Assembly: GCA_016793325.1 (NCBI GenBank)
Contig: JAEUKI010000095.1
Span: 92,496 to 156,495 of the forward strand
Reading direction: 5' to 3'
From: Myxococcales bacterium
GTDB taxonomy: Bacteria; Myxococcota_A; Polyangia; Polyangiales; Ga0077539
DNA: 64,000 nucleotides
Below the pieces are notes generated by a model. That model saw nothing but the letters and a program-made list of their open reading frames with translations. It was not told the origin of the DNA and did not search any database. Positions 18,455 to 28,185 of this stretch are shown piece after piece (positions within the stretch are counted from its first letter, which is position 1; each line of letters starts with the position of its first letter). Both the position numbers and the translations under genes were made by a program.

Positions 18455-19630
18455 TCAGCTTCGACCGCGCGGCTCGGGCGCGCGCTCGACGGTGACGACG
18501 CGCTCTCCGTCCGCCAACGACGCCGGAGGAAACACGAGGATCCGATCGCTCGCGCGAAGCCCCTCGAGCACCTCGACGTCGCGGCCGAGGTCGCGGCCGA
18601 GCTCGACGCGCACGCGGCGCGCGACGCCGTCCTCGGACACGGTGTAGACGACCGTCCCGTCGGCGCCCGCGGTGATCGCGCCCGAGGGGATCACGACCGC
18701 GGTGTTGCGACGCGCGACCGTGAAGCGAACGTAGACGTACGCGCCCGAGAGCACCGGCGCGCCGCGCGGTAGTTGAAGCTCGGCGCGCAGCGTTCGCGCG
18801 ACGGGGTCGAGCGCGCCTGCGGTTCGTGTGACCGTGGCGCGCACGGGCTCCCCTCCCCCTTCGCGCGGAGCGACGTCGGCGACGACCCCGACGCGCACCG
18901 CGGACGACGCCCACTGAGGAACGTCGACGTCGACGCGCAGCTCGCTCGTCGTCGCGATGTCGTAGAGGAGCGTCGTTCCGGCGGTGACGAGCGCGCCCTG
19001 CTGGACGTGGCGGCGCGTGATCGTCCCGTCGAAGGGGGCGAGCACTTGGAGGTAGCTCGAGAGCGTCGAGAGCCGCTCGAACTCGGCGCGGCTCGTGCGA
19101 CGCGCGGACTCGGCGGCGCTGAGCCGCAGCCGTACGTCGTCTTCTTCCGCAGCCGCAGAGAAGCGCCCCGCGACGAGCCGCTGCGTCCTCGCGAGCTGCG
19201 TCCGAACGATCGCCACGTTGTCCGTCGCCTCGCGGAGGCGCGCGCTCGCGCTGCGAAGCTGATCCGCGAGCTCGGGCGCGTCGATGATCGCCAACACCTG
19301 CCCGCGACGAACGACGTCGCCGAGGTCCGCGCGCAGCGTCCGCGCGTAGCCAGAGGCCCGCGCGTAGAGGGGCGTCGATTGCTGCGGACGCGCGGTGCCC
19401 GGGAGCGAGAGCGCGATCGACGCTTCGGCGGGCCTCGGTCGCGCCACGAGCACGCGCGGCGCGCCGGTCTCGGGCTGCGCGCGGGCGTCCCGCGTCGAGC
19501 GCGCGTCGATGCGCTGCTTGGCGGCCACGAGCAGGCCCGCGATAGACAGCGCGGCGACCACAGCGGCGACCGTGCGACTCGATTTCGTGGGCTTATTTTC
19601 GAGCGCGCTCGTCGGCTCGTGCTCGCTCAT
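18455..19630 (-). CDS. RND efflux periplasmic adaptor (membrane fusion) protein
   Basis: 391 residues from the ATG at 19630, whose ATGA overlaps the permease stop by 4 bases. A single hydrophobic anchor (VAAVVAALSIAGLLVAA, ~residues 21-37) replaces a lipobox. Then come the barrel-sandwich/lipoyl half motif YARASGYARTLRADLGDVVRRGQVLAIIDAPEL, a coiled coil (~110-175), the second lipoyl half SYLQVLAPFDGTITRRHVQQGALV, and the beta-barrel and membrane-proximal domains ending in ILVFPPASLADGERV. It links the RND pump to an outer-membrane channel. No TolC-like gene is in this window, so the channel is encoded elsewhere. It ends 7 bases from the convergent LysR gene. Confidence 0.93.
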   Translation of the reverse strand: MSEHEPTSALENKPTKSSRTVAAVVAALSIAGLLVAAKQRIDARSTRDARAQPETGAPRVLVARPRPAEASIALSLPGTARPQQSTPLYARASGYARTLRADLGDVVRRGQVLAIIDAPELADQLRSASARLREATDNVAIVRTQLARTQRLVAGRFSAAAEEDDVRLRLSAAESARRTSRAEFERLSTLSSYLQVLAPFDGTITRRHVQQGALVTAGTTLLYDIATTSELRVDVDVPQWASSAVRVGVVADVAPREGGGEPVRATVTRTAGALDPVARTLRAELQLPRGAPVLSGAYVYVRFTVARRNTAVVIPSGAITAGADGTVVYTVSEDGVARRVRVELGRDLGRDVEVLEGLRASDRILVFPPASLADGERVVTVERAPEPRGRS

Positions 19631-22600
19631 GGCGCGTCCTCCGCGAGGTCCGGGTCGTTGTCGTCGATGGGGGCGCTCCGCTCGCGAAGCACGCTGTACG
19701 CCACGGGAACAAACAGCAGCGTCGCGATCGTCGCGCCGATGAGCCCGCCGATGGCGCTCCGCGCGAGCGCGGCGTTTTGCTCGCCGCCTTCGCTGTGTCC
19801 GAGGGCCATGGGGAGCATTCCGATCACCATGGCGAGCGCCGTCATGAGCACGGGGCGGAGCCGCGTGTGCCCTGCGCGAAGGGCGCTGTCGAGCGCGCTC
19901 GCGCCCTCGCGTCGCTGGGTGTTCGCGAAGGACACGAGGAGCGTGGAGTTCGCCGTTCCGACGCCGACGCTCATGACCGCGCCCATGAGCGAAGGGACGT
20001 TGAGGGTCGTCCCCGTGAGAAAGAGCGAGACGACGATGCCCGCGCCGGCCCCAGGGAGCGCGAGCAGGATGATCAACGGATCGAGCCAGCTCTGAAAGTT
20101 GACGACCATCAGCGCGTACACGAGGAGCACGGCCAAGAGCAGGCCCATTCCGATCCCGCCGAAGGCGCTCTTCATGCTGTCGATCTGCCCTTCGACGAGC
20201 ACCTGCGCGCCGGGGGGAAGGGTCCGCTGCGCGCGCTGCGCGATCTCTTGGATGGGCGTCTCGACGCGGCCGAGGTCGTACCACGCCACGTCTGCGCGCA
20301 CGTCGAACGTCGGCTGAACGTCGGTGCGCGTGGTGATCACGGGCGTCAATCGACGATCGATCTGCGCGAGGTCGCCGAGCGGGACGGGCTCACGCCCCGC
20401 GCCGATGGACAGCGACGCGAGCGAATCGACCGACGAAATCCTGTGCTCGGGGATCGAGACGACCACGGGGTAGCTGTTGCCCGTGTTGGGGTCGGTCCAG
20501 TAGTTGGGCGCGACTTGTCCGCTCGACGAGACCGCCAAGAGGACGTCGTTCGCGACGTCCCGCTGCGTGAGTCCGAGCTCGGCGGCGCGCGTTCGATCGA
20601 CTTCGATGTGGAGCCTGGGCGCGTCGACCACTTGATGGAGCCGGACGTCGACCACGCCTCGCACCGCGCGGAGCTCGCGTTCGATCCGTCGCGCGGCGCC
20701 GTACGCGGCCTCGCGATTCTGCCCGGTGACCTTGATCGAGATGGGCGAAGGAAGCCCGAAATTGAGGATCTGCGTCACGATGTCCGCGGGCTGGTAGTAG
20801 AACCCGAGCTCGGGAAATCGCTCGCGGAGTCGCGTTCGCAAGAGGGCCCGGTACTCTTCGGTGCTGCGCGTGCGCGCGGACGAGAGGCGCAAGAGGAGCT
20901 CTCCGTCCGCGGTGCTGATGTTCGCCGAGTCTGTGACGGCGAGCGTGAATCCGCTGGGCATCCCGAGCTGCGCGAGCATGAGCTCGCGTTCGCGCGCGGG
21001 GACCGTGTCTGCGATCACGCGCTCGACCGCAGCGAAATAGCGCTCGGTTTGCTCGACCCTCGTCCCCGGGGGCGCGGTCACGTGCAGGCGAATTTGCCCC
21101 GCGTCGATCACGGGAAAGAAGTCGCGCCCCACGCGGCTCGCGAGCAGCGCGGCCGACGAGATCACCGCGACGAACGCCAGGAGAAACACGGCTCGATGCC
21201 CGAGCACCCAGCGCAGCGCCGCGGCGTAGAGGGCGCGCGTCGCCTCGAAGCCTCGCTCGAATCGCTGCTGCGCGCGGCCGAAGAACCCAGGCGGCTGACC
21301 GTGCGCTGCGATCTCTGCGGGCAAGAGCCAGCGCACCATCGTCGGGACGAGCGTCCGCGACAGGATGTACGACGCCATGACAGACAGCCCGACGCTGAGC
21401 CCGAGCGGAAGAAACAAGTACCGCGCGGGGCCTTCGAGGAGCAGGACGCTGCAGAACACGAGGCCGATGGAGAGCGACGCGACGAACGCGGGGACGGCCA
21501 CTTGTTGCGCGCCGTCGAGGATGGCGCGGGTGAGGGATTTTCCCTGCGCGAGGTTGCGGTGGATGTTCTCGATCTCGACCGTGGCGTCGTCGACGAGGAT
21601 CCCGACGGCGAGCGCGAGACCGCCGAGCGTCATGGTGTTGATCGTGTGCCCCATCGCGCGCAGCACGAGCAGCGCGGAGAGCACGCTGAGCGGGATCGAG
21701 ACGAACACGACGACGGTGCTTCGCCAGCTCCCGAGAAACAACAGGATCATCGCCGCCGTGAGCAGCGCGGCGACGAGGCCCTCGGTGAGCAGCCCCTCGA
21801 TCGCGCGCGTGACGAAGAGGCTCTGGTCCGCGAGGAGCTCCATGCGAATCGCCGGGGGCGCTGCGGCGCGGATCGACGGGAACATCGCGCGGACGCGGGC
21901 GGCGACCTCGGTCGTGCTCGCGTCACCTGTTTTCAAGACGCTGAGCACGACCGCGCGTCGGCCGTCGTAGCGGGCGATGGCGGTCTGCGCCGCGTACCCG
22001 TCGTGCACGAACGCCACGTCGCGGACGAACACCGTGCGGCCGTCGCGCGTGCGGATGGGGACGTCGTTGAGCGCGCGGATGGACTCGGGCGAGCTGTTCA
22101 AGCTCACGCGAAACTCGGTCTCGCCGATCTTCGCCGAGCCCGTTGGGAGCGTGAGATTTTGCTGGGCGATCGCGAAGCTCACGTCGTAGGGCGCGACGCC
22201 TCGCGCGCGCAGGGCCTCGGGGTCGAGGTCGACGACGGTCTGCCGTTGCCTGCCGCCCATGGGCAGGGGAAACCGCGCGCCGCGGATCGCCGAGAGCTGC
22301 GAGCGTACGCGGAGGTTCACGTAGTCGTAGACCTCGGCCTCGCTCATCGTGTCGCTGCTGAACGCGATCTGGAGGATCGGGACGCTCGAGGCGTTGTAGC
22401 GAACGATGACCGGGGGCTGCGTCCCGGGAGGCATACGACGGAGAATGGTCTGCGAAATCGCAGTGACTTGTGAGGTCGCCGTCGCCGTGTCGGTCCCCGT
22501 GTGGAGGTACAAACGAATGAGCGCGACGCCGTCGAAGCTCTGGCTCTCGAGCTTGCGAATGCCCTCGACGTTGCCCGCGAGCGAGTACTCGCTGAACTGC

Positions 22601-22791
22601 GTGATCTGCTGCTCCATCTGCCGCGCGGACAGGCCCCCGTACGTCCACACGACGTTGATCACCGGGATATCCACGGTGGGAAAGATGTCCGTCGGCGCCC
22701 GGCGCAACACGCCGAAGGACACGACCAACAAGAGCATCGCGGCCACCACGAAGGTGTACGGACGACGCAGCGCGAGTCGGACGATCCACAT
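19627..22791 (-). CDS. RND efflux transporter permease (AcrB/MexB superfamily)
   Basis: 1054 residues, full length for the family. The N-terminal helix is RPYTFVVAAMLLLVVSFGVL, followed by APTDIFPTVDIPVINVVWTYGG. TM4 carries the proton-relay pair in GILVDDATVEIENIHRN; the repeated half shows GAVMSVGVGTANSTLLV. The two large periplasmic loops are present. The absence of an extra Met/His pattern favours drugs, lipids or hydrophobic compounds over heavy metals, but substrate is not determined. It is first of a two-gene operon with the adaptor. The 85 bases upstream contain TATAGC on the coding strand as a possible -10. Confidence 0.95.
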   Translation of the reverse strand: MWIVRLALRRPYTFVVAAMLLLVVSFGVLRRAPTDIFPTVDIPVINVVWTYGGLSARQMEQQITQFSEYSLAGNVEGIRKLESQSFDGVALIRLYLHTGTDTATATSQVTAISQTILRRMPPGTQPPVIVRYNASSVPILQIAFSSDTMSEAEVYDYVNLRVRSQLSAIRGARFPLPMGGRQRQTVVDLDPEALRARGVAPYDVSFAIAQQNLTLPTGSAKIGETEFRVSLNSSPESIRALNDVPIRTRDGRTVFVRDVAFVHDGYAAQTAIARYDGRRAVVLSVLKTGDASTTEVAARVRAMFPSIRAAAPPAIRMELLADQSLFVTRAIEGLLTEGLVAALLTAAMILLFLGSWRSTVVVFVSIPLSVLSALLVLRAMGHTINTMTLGGLALAVGILVDDATVEIENIHRNLAQGKSLTRAILDGAQQVAVPAFVASLSIGLVFCSVLLLEGPARYLFLPLGLSVGLSVMASYILSRTLVPTMVRWLLPAEIAAHGQPPGFFGRAQQRFERGFEATRALYAAALRWVLGHRAVFLLAFVAVISSAALLASRVGRDFFPVIDAGQIRLHVTAPPGTRVEQTERYFAAVERVIADTVPARERELMLAQLGMPSGFTLAVTDSANISTADGELLLRLSSARTRSTEEYRALLRTRLRERFPELGFYYQPADIVTQILNFGLPSPISIKVTGQNREAAYGAARRIERELRAVRGVVDVRLHQVVDAPRLHIEVDRTRAAELGLTQRDVANDVLLAVSSSGQVAPNYWTDPNTGNSYPVVVSIPEHRISSVDSLASLSIGAGREPVPLGDLAQIDRRLTPVITTRTDVQPTFDVRADVAWYDLGRVETPIQEIAQRAQRTLPPGAQVLVEGQIDSMKSAFGGIGMGLLLAVLLVYALMVVNFQSWLDPLIILLALPGAGAGIVVSLFLTGTTLNVPSLMGAVMSVGVGTANSTLLVSFANTQRREGASALDSALRAGHTRLRPVLMTALAMVIGMLPMALGHSEGGEQNAALARSAIGGLIGATIATLLFVPVAYSVLRERSAPIDDNDPDLAEDAP

Positions 22792-22876
22792 GAAGGCTCG
22801 GCTGCTATAGTGCGCTACGGCCGCGGTAACACTCCAGCGCGTGATTTCGACAGAGACGCGGAGGCTCGGGCGACGC

Positions 22877-24586
22877 TCAGCGCTTGATGAGGACGACCAT
22901 CACGCACTGCGCCCAGGGCTCGCCTTCGGCGCGGTAATACGCCACGCCGAGCCCCATTCGAACGCTCGGTTGCGAGACGAGCGCTTCGGGCAATTCGGCC
23001 TCGGGGGCGCGGTCGTAGCTCGCGGCGCTGGCTGCGGCCCCGAGGTTTCGTTCGCGCAATCGAGCTACAGCGCCGTCGAGCGCTGCGTCGAAGGTCGTTC
23101 GCCCAGCGGTCAGGTCCGCGGCGGAGGCCTGCGCGATCGCGTCGAGTCCGCGGTGGATGCGCACGGGCGCGAGCCCCCGCGCGCTGCGACGGGCGTCGAT
23201 CACCGCGCGTAGGGCGTCGCGTTCGCGGTCGATCGTGCTCGGGTCGAGCGTTCGATACGTGGCCCAGGTGACGCCTTCGACCTGCGCGGTGGGTGACGAT
23301 TCGCGCGCGTACGCGCAGACGGTGACGCGCGTGGCCTGCGCGTCGAGCAGCGTGGCGCGAGAGGAGGGCCACAGCAGCGTCGCCGCGAGCCACGCAGACG
23401 GATCGCGCGTGGGGAGCCCGAGCGCAGAGGAGAACGCGCCCCGCTCGACGAGGGCGTCGACGTCCCAGCCGGCGATGGTCCCGAGCGCGGCGCGGTCGAC
23501 GTCGCGCGAGCGAATCGAGAAGCCGAGCTGCTCGGCCATGAGCACCGGCGCGAGCGAGCAGTTGGTGAGCGCTTGCGCGCCGTCGACGGCGAGGGGCGCG
23601 AGGTTGATCGATTGCCTCCGCGCGTTGAGCTGATCGAGCAGCGCTCGTCCGAAGTCCGAAGGCGCGACGGACTGCGCGCTGCCGGTGACCGCGCGCTGGT
23701 AGCCGTCCGCCAACACGCCCGAGGGGCGAACGAGCACGCGAGCGACGGAGCGAGCGACGATTCGCCCCGGCGGGAGCGCGGCGAGCTCGACCACCGCGGT
23801 CGGATCCGCGGACGAGACGGGGCACGCGAGCGCGAAGTCAGGGAGGCTGACCGTGCGATCGACGTCGCAACGACGGGTCTCGTTGGCGCCGTCGGTGACG
23901 AGCGCGGTGAGCGATCGCGCGGGGGTCTCGAGCTTTCCACGGAGCTCGACGCGGCCCGAGGACGGGATCATCGAGTAGGGCGCGAGCTCGAGCAGCGAGT
24001 TTGCGTAGAGCACCGTGAGCTGCGCGCGCTCGCCCTGGCGGTGAAACGCCACGCCCATGCGCGTCGCGCCGTCCGGCGGCGCCTCGATGAGCGAGGAGCC
24101 TCGACGGCGAAGCTCCGCGAGGAGCTGCGACTCGGACGAGCCCTGCATCGTCGCCGAGAGGGACCCGACAGCGATGTTCGCCGTCGTCACGCCGCAGCGC
24201 GCGACGATGAAGCCCTGAACGTCTCCCGCAGGCGACGCGCCCTGCTGCGCCACGAAGCGCCCGATCTCTCTCGCCGCGCACTGCAGCTCGCTCGTAAACG
24301 GCAGCGCTCGCTCGCCGAGCTGCTCGCGCACGAAGGACGACCACGGGTCCGTGGGCTGCACGCTCGCGCCCGAGACACGATCGGGCAACGGCCCCTCGAG
24401 CGTCCAGCGATCGAGCGACGAGCTCGTTCGAACGGGGGCTGTCGGCCGCATGCGCGAGGCGCGTCGGAGGAGCCGTTGAATCTGTGTGCGCGTCGGAAAC
24501 GCGCTCCGACGCTGGGCGCTGCTCGCCCCGTCGGAGCAAGCGACCATCGCGAACGCCGCGAACACGATCCCCGCCCGCTTGTTCAT
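22877..24586 (-). CDS. Lipoprotein with CAP/SCP-like segments
   Basis: 569 residues from the ATG at 24586, preceded by AGGGTGA at a workable distance. The signal MNKRAGIVFAAFAMVAC ends in a lipobox. Two stretches, LLDQLNARRQSINLAPLAVD...LTNCSLAPVLMAEQ (~residue 315) and LRAVIDARRSARGLAPVRIH...LDAIAQASAADLTAG (~residue 465), look like the first helix of CAP/SCP domains (N-x-x-R-x-x-x-G-L-x-P-L ... A). The rest carries YHRQGE/YYRAEGEPW-type segments. The CAP assignment is inference from pattern only. It follows the GMC oxidase gene after 29 bases in the same direction, so it may be co-transcribed with it. Confidence 0.7.
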   Translation of the reverse strand: MNKRAGIVFAAFAMVACSDGASSAQRRSAFPTRTQIQRLLRRASRMRPTAPVRTSSSLDRWTLEGPLPDRVSGASVQPTDPWSSFVREQLGERALPFTSELQCAAREIGRFVAQQGASPAGDVQGFIVARCGVTTANIAVGSLSATMQGSSESQLLAELRRRGSSLIEAPPDGATRMGVAFHRQGERAQLTVLYANSLLELAPYSMIPSSGRVELRGKLETPARSLTALVTDGANETRRCDVDRTVSLPDFALACPVSSADPTAVVELAALPPGRIVARSVARVLVRPSGVLADGYQRAVTGSAQSVAPSDFGRALLDQLNARRQSINLAPLAVDGAQALTNCSLAPVLMAEQLGFSIRSRDVDRAALGTIAGWDVDALVERGAFSSALGLPTRDPSAWLAATLLWPSSRATLLDAQATRVTVCAYARESSPTAQVEGVTWATYRTLDPSTIDRERDALRAVIDARRSARGLAPVRIHRGLDAIAQASAADLTAGRTTFDAALDGAVARLRERNLGAAASAASYDRAPEAELPEALVSQPSVRMGLGVAYYRAEGEPWAQCVMVVLIKR

Positions 24587-24615
24587 CGTTCGATCACCCT
24601 GAGGTCGAATGTACG

Positions 24616-26337
24616 CTATGCGTCGGCCGCTGCGAAGTCGTCGCGGATGATCCGCTCGATGTTGCGCTCGGCGAGGGCCGTGATCGTGAGCGCGGGGTTC
24701 ACGCCGCCGGCGGAGCGCGGCATCATGGCGCCGTCGATCACGTAGAGCTTGTTGTAGTTGTTGACGCGGCCGTAGTCGTCCGTGGCCTCGCCGATGACCA
24801 TTCCGCCGAGGGGGTGGTAGGTGAAGTCGCTGAGGATCCCGTTGACGGTGACGCCGACGGACGAGCCGTTGAGCGAGCCGCCGTTGGCCATGTTGAGTCG
24901 ATCGGCGAGGTTTTGCATCGCGCGCACAGAGATGTCGCCGGTGCCCGCGGGCCAGTTGATGACGGACGCGTCCGTCGCCGAATCGTAGGTAAAATGCCCG
25001 CGACCGACGTCGAGCGTCATGCCGAGGTGCAAGAGGCAGTTGCACTCGACGCCCGACGGAAACTGCGCGTGCTCGACGAGGGCGGCGCTGATGGGGTTGC
25101 TGAAGTCCGCGATGGCTTGGCCGGCGAAGCTCGCTTGGTTGGGGCCTGTCGTGGTGCCGACGTTCCACCGCATGAACATGGCGTTGCCGTTGTTGCCGAA
25201 GCCTTGGCCGACGTTGTTGTCGAGCCGCGGGAGCAGGCCCTTGGCCTTGGCCTTCACGAGCAAGTTGGTGGTGCCGTAGGTGCCCGCGGCGAGAAACAAG
25301 TACTCGCAGACGAAGACCTTGCGCTCGACGGGGTTGCCCGACGTGTCGATCACGTCGACGTGCACCGCGTAGCCGTTGCCGCCGGGGCCCGTGGTGACGT
25401 CCTTCACGAGGTGCTGGGTCTCGATGCGGCACATCCCCGTGGCCTCGGCGTCCGCGAGGTAGGTGCGGTCGAGCGAGAGCTTGCAGCCGTTGTTGTTGCC
25501 GTAGATGACCTCGCCGGTGAGCGCGGATTCGGGGACGGTTCCCGCGATTTCGCGGCGGATCACGTCCCAGTCGACCGAGAGGTCGACCTCGGTCCAACCT
25601 ACGCCCGCGCGCTCGGCTTGCGTGCGCCACACGCGCTCGGCGTCGAACGATCGGTGCGCGAGGATGTCCGCGGGGATGCGCGAGGCGCGGAGCTTCTGCC
25701 GCGCGCGCTCGTAGTACGGCATCATGTCGGCGTATTGAATTCGTGTGCCGAACGCTCGCTGAAACGCGCTCTCGCGCGGGGTCACGACGAAGCCTCCGTA
25801 CACGACGCTCCCGCCGCCCACCGCGGCGCCCGCGTAGATGTTGATCCCGTTGCCGCGGACGCGCTCGAGCACGCCGATGTACTTCGGGATGCGAAACACG
25901 GGTCCGAACGGCAGGACGGTGCTCTCGCTGAGCCACGTCGAGCGACGGTCGGGCAGGAGGAGCGTCGCGAACGTGTTGTACATCGTGGTGAGCGGCCAGC
26001 GCTTTCCGCGCTCCAAGATCACCGACGAGATCCCGCGCTCGGCGAGGCGGAGCGCGGTCACGGCGCCGCCGAAGCCGCTGCCGATGATGAGCACGCGGGT
26101 CATCACTGTTCCGCCGTCGCGCACCATCGCGTCGGGGGTCGAACGAACGTCGTCGCTCGCCTCGCTGCTCGCGTCCATCGAGGCGTCCATCGACGCGTCC
26201 ATGCCGTTGACGCCGCTGTCTGTGCCCGAGTCGACGCCGCTGTCCGCGGGGCCCGCGGGAGGGCTGCATCGTGCGGCGAGCGCGCCCGCGCCAGCGGTCG
26301 CGGACAAGCGAAGGAGGTCGCGTCGTTTGATCTTCAT
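24616..26337 (-). CDS. GMC oxidoreductase, cholesterol-oxidase-like, Tat-exported
   Basis: 573 residues. The N-terminus KIKRRDLLRLSATAGAGALAARC is a twin-arginine signal ending at a possible lipobox Cys. An Asp/Ser/Ala linker with MDAS repeats follows (~residues 30-70). The FAD-binding motif is VLIIGSGFGGAVTALRLAERG (~80). The C-terminal part YHPLGGMVIGEATDDYGRV and YVIDGAMMPRSAGGVNPALTITALAERN closely follows bacterial cholesterol oxidases, where this His is catalytic. It therefore probably oxidises a sterol or similar secondary alcohol with O2, outside the cytoplasm. It is divergent from a START-like lipoprotein gene, which would fit a lipid substrate. Confidence 0.9.
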   Translation of the reverse strand: MKIKRRDLLRLSATAGAGALAARCSPPAGPADSGVDSGTDSGVNGMDASMDASMDASSEASDDVRSTPDAMVRDGGTVMTRVLIIGSGFGGAVTALRLAERGISSVILERGKRWPLTTMYNTFATLLLPDRRSTWLSESTVLPFGPVFRIPKYIGVLERVRGNGINIYAGAAVGGGSVVYGGFVVTPRESAFQRAFGTRIQYADMMPYYERARQKLRASRIPADILAHRSFDAERVWRTQAERAGVGWTEVDLSVDWDVIRREIAGTVPESALTGEVIYGNNNGCKLSLDRTYLADAEATGMCRIETQHLVKDVTTGPGGNGYAVHVDVIDTSGNPVERKVFVCEYLFLAAGTYGTTNLLVKAKAKGLLPRLDNNVGQGFGNNGNAMFMRWNVGTTTGPNQASFAGQAIADFSNPISAALVEHAQFPSGVECNCLLHLGMTLDVGRGHFTYDSATDASVINWPAGTGDISVRAMQNLADRLNMANGGSLNGSSVGVTVNGILSDFTYHPLGGMVIGEATDDYGRVNNYNKLYVIDGAMMPRSAGGVNPALTITALAERNIERIIRDDFAAADA

Positions 26338-26595
26338 GCGACTGGCGAATGTACGGCATCGCGTCGCGGATCGCGCGCTCGTTGACGGGGGTCATTGTCT
26401 CCGAGCGCATCGATTCGCCACACAATTCCCAGGCGATAACGAACGTCAACGACACTCGTCACCGACGCTCGTCAATCAAGCATCGCGGGTCGGGTCTGAT
26501 AGCGTTTGGTGTTGCGCCGCGGGGCGAAATTACTGCACCCCGAATCAAGTGTCGGTCCCGCGCGCAGAGCTTCGATGCGAGTGAAGGAGCGTTCG

Positions 26596-27408
26596 ATGGT
26601 TGCTTCGGTACGTGTGCAGCGAGCGTCGCTCGTTGCGAGCTTCGTCTTGCTGGCTGCGAGCGGCTGCGGAACAGTCACGAGCACGCCGTTTGCGCCCGTG
26701 GACGCCGCCCCGCGCGACGGCGGTGAAGCCGGGGCCGTGGGCTGCGGCGGCGTGAGCATGAACGACTGTCCCGCGGGCCTCGAGCCGTGGGAGCCGATGA
26801 ACCTCGCGCCAGCGCCGATGAGCATGGAGGGCGATCCTTTTCCCGAGGCGCTGAGCTTCGCGCGACGGAGCTGGGTCATCCCCGGGACGACGATGCGCAC
26901 TTCGTCGGTGCACGCGCGGGCCTTCATCAAGCGCCCCATCGCCGCGGTGTGGGCCGCCGCGCGCGACCCGCAGACGGGGCGCGACCCGACGGCGAGCCAG
27001 GGCTTCGGCGTGCGCGCGTACAACACGGACCCGACCTTCGCGTTTACGTACCGCACGCACGTGACAGTCAACGCGGTGATCACGCTCATGTGGGACGTCG
27101 ACTGGCGTCACGGCGTCGTCGACGGAACGATCGAAGCCCCCCGCGTCACCGCCGCCCGCTGGCAAAAGACCATGGGTTCGAGCGAGATCGAGCTCATCGA
27201 AGGCTCGCTCATGCTCCGCGCGGTCGACGGTCAGCCCGACGTCACCGAGGTGCTCTATCAGTACCACTTGAAGGCGCCGTTCTCGAGCAACGAGACCATC
27301 GTGGACTACCTCACGGTGATCTTCGGCCGGCTCAAGGACAAGGCGCACGGGCGCACGCTCGTGCCAAACGACTGTGCGGGCTGCCCCATGGCCCCGCCGG
27401 GCTATTGA
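26596..27408 (+). CDS. Lipoprotein with START/SRPBCC-like domain
   Basis: 270 residues. The ATG at 26596 is chosen because AAGGAG at 26584-26589 precedes it by 6 bases; the ATG at 26575 lacks this. The signal VASFVLLAASGC ends in a lipobox, followed by an Asp/Gly-rich linker. From about residue 95 the pattern SVHARAFIKRPIAAVWAAARDP resembles the first strand and helix of SRPBCC/START lipid-binding folds; later strands are VITLMWDVDWRHGVVDGTI and VTEVLYQYHLKAPFSSNE. It probably binds a hydrophobic ligand in the periplasm. The divergent cholesterol-oxidase-like gene suggests a shared lipid substrate, which is inference. Confidence 0.7.
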   Translation: MVASVRVQRASLVASFVLLAASGCGTVTSTPFAPVDAAPRDGGEAGAVGCGGVSMNDCPAGLEPWEPMNLAPAPMSMEGDPFPEALSFARRSWVIPGTTMRTSSVHARAFIKRPIAAVWAAARDPQTGRDPTASQGFGVRAYNTDPTFAFTYRTHVTVNAVITLMWDVDWRHGVVDGTIEAPRVTAARWQKTMGSSEIELIEGSLMLRAVDGQPDVTEVLYQYHLKAPFSSNETIVDYLTVIFGRLKDKAHGRTLVPNDCAGCPMAPPGY

Positions 27409-27483
27409 GCGTCGCTGCGATCTCGTAGAATGCCGAAGCTCGAGAGCCCGTCCCACGACCTATCGCAGCTCCGCTTCGGGTTT

Positions 27484-27542
27484 GTGACAGGCGCGAACAT
27501 TTGCACCTTGTAAACTCATGAGTTCTTGATCTTGCCTGTCAC
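27484..27542. repeat. Nested palindromes upstream of the Tat-exported thioredoxin-fold gene
   Basis: GTGACAGGC (27484-27492) and GCCTGTCAC (27534-27542) are exact 9-base inverted arms, 41 bases apart. Centred between them is AACTCATGAGTT (27513-27524), a perfect 12-base palindrome. The whole is AT-rich for this genome. It could be an operator pair or an mRNA structure in the leader of the next gene, which starts 35 bases later. Confidence 0.55.
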
Positions 27543-27576
27543 CCTTCAACCCCGGCTCCGCTGTAACGCCAAAGCC

Positions 27577-28146
27577 ATGGACGCACACGACTCCGAAGCC
27601 AGACCGTCTTCACGCATCATCACTCGGCGCTCGGCGCTCGCGTTGCCAGCGGCGGTCGGCGCGGCGGCGCTCGCCCCGCGCGTGGCGTCGGCTGAGCCGC
27701 GGCTCGGAGCGGCGTTTCCCGGGTTTTCTGCGCACGACTTGAATGGTGGTGCGCATACGAACCGCGAGTTTACGGGCCGCAAGCGCTTCGTGGTCGTGAT
27801 CACGAGCACCGACGCTTCCGAGCTCAGCCGCGCGTGGCTCGATCAGGCCGAGGCGCGCTTGGGGCGAGCGCGGGGCAACGTTCACACGCTGGTGGCGCTG
27901 GACCTCTCGTTCATCGCGTTCGACGGGATCGTGCGGAGCCAAGCGCGGGCGCACACGCCCCAGTGGCGCTGGCCGTTCGTGTGGCTCGAGCGCGACGGGA
28001 GCCTGGCGCGCGCGTTGGGACTTCCCAATGGTAATCGCCTTCCGTGGGCGTACGTCCTCGACGCGCAGGGGGTCGTGCGCATGTGGATCCACGGTCCTGT
28101 GTCGCACCCGGACGCGCCGGCGTTCTGGACGCTGCTCACGACGTAG
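27577..28146 (+). CDS. Tat-exported thioredoxin-fold protein lacking cysteines
   Basis: 189 residues from the ATG at 27577. IITRRSALALPAAVGAAALAPRVASA is a twin-arginine-type signal with an AxA cleavage site. The mature part starts like AhpC/TSA proteins (LGAAFPGFSAHDLNGGAHTNREFTGRKRFVVVITS), but the position that normally carries the C-x-x-C or peroxidatic Cys reads TSTDASELSRAW, and there is no Cys in the whole protein. The second half, WRWPFVWLERDGSLARALGL with LPWAYVLDAQGVVRMWIHG, keeps the cis-Pro loop and thioredoxin ending. So it has the fold without redox chemistry; a structural or binding role is likely. Confidence 0.75.
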   Translation: MDAHDSEARPSSRIITRRSALALPAAVGAAALAPRVASAEPRLGAAFPGFSAHDLNGGAHTNREFTGRKRFVVVITSTDASELSRAWLDQAEARLGRARGNVHTLVALDLSFIAFDGIVRSQARAHTPQWRWPFVWLERDGSLARALGLPNGNRLPWAYVLDAQGVVRMWIHGPVSHPDAPAFWTLLTT

Positions 28147-28185
28147 CGCGGTGAACGCGCGGGAGGGCGACGAGGGCGAGTCCGC

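Noticed and set aside
24587..26455. Continuation of the CAP-like lipoprotein frame upstream to 26455
   Set aside because: The upstream part is an Arg-rich shadow of the cholesterol-oxidase-like gene; the lipobox signal and SD-like AGGGTGA place the start at 24586.
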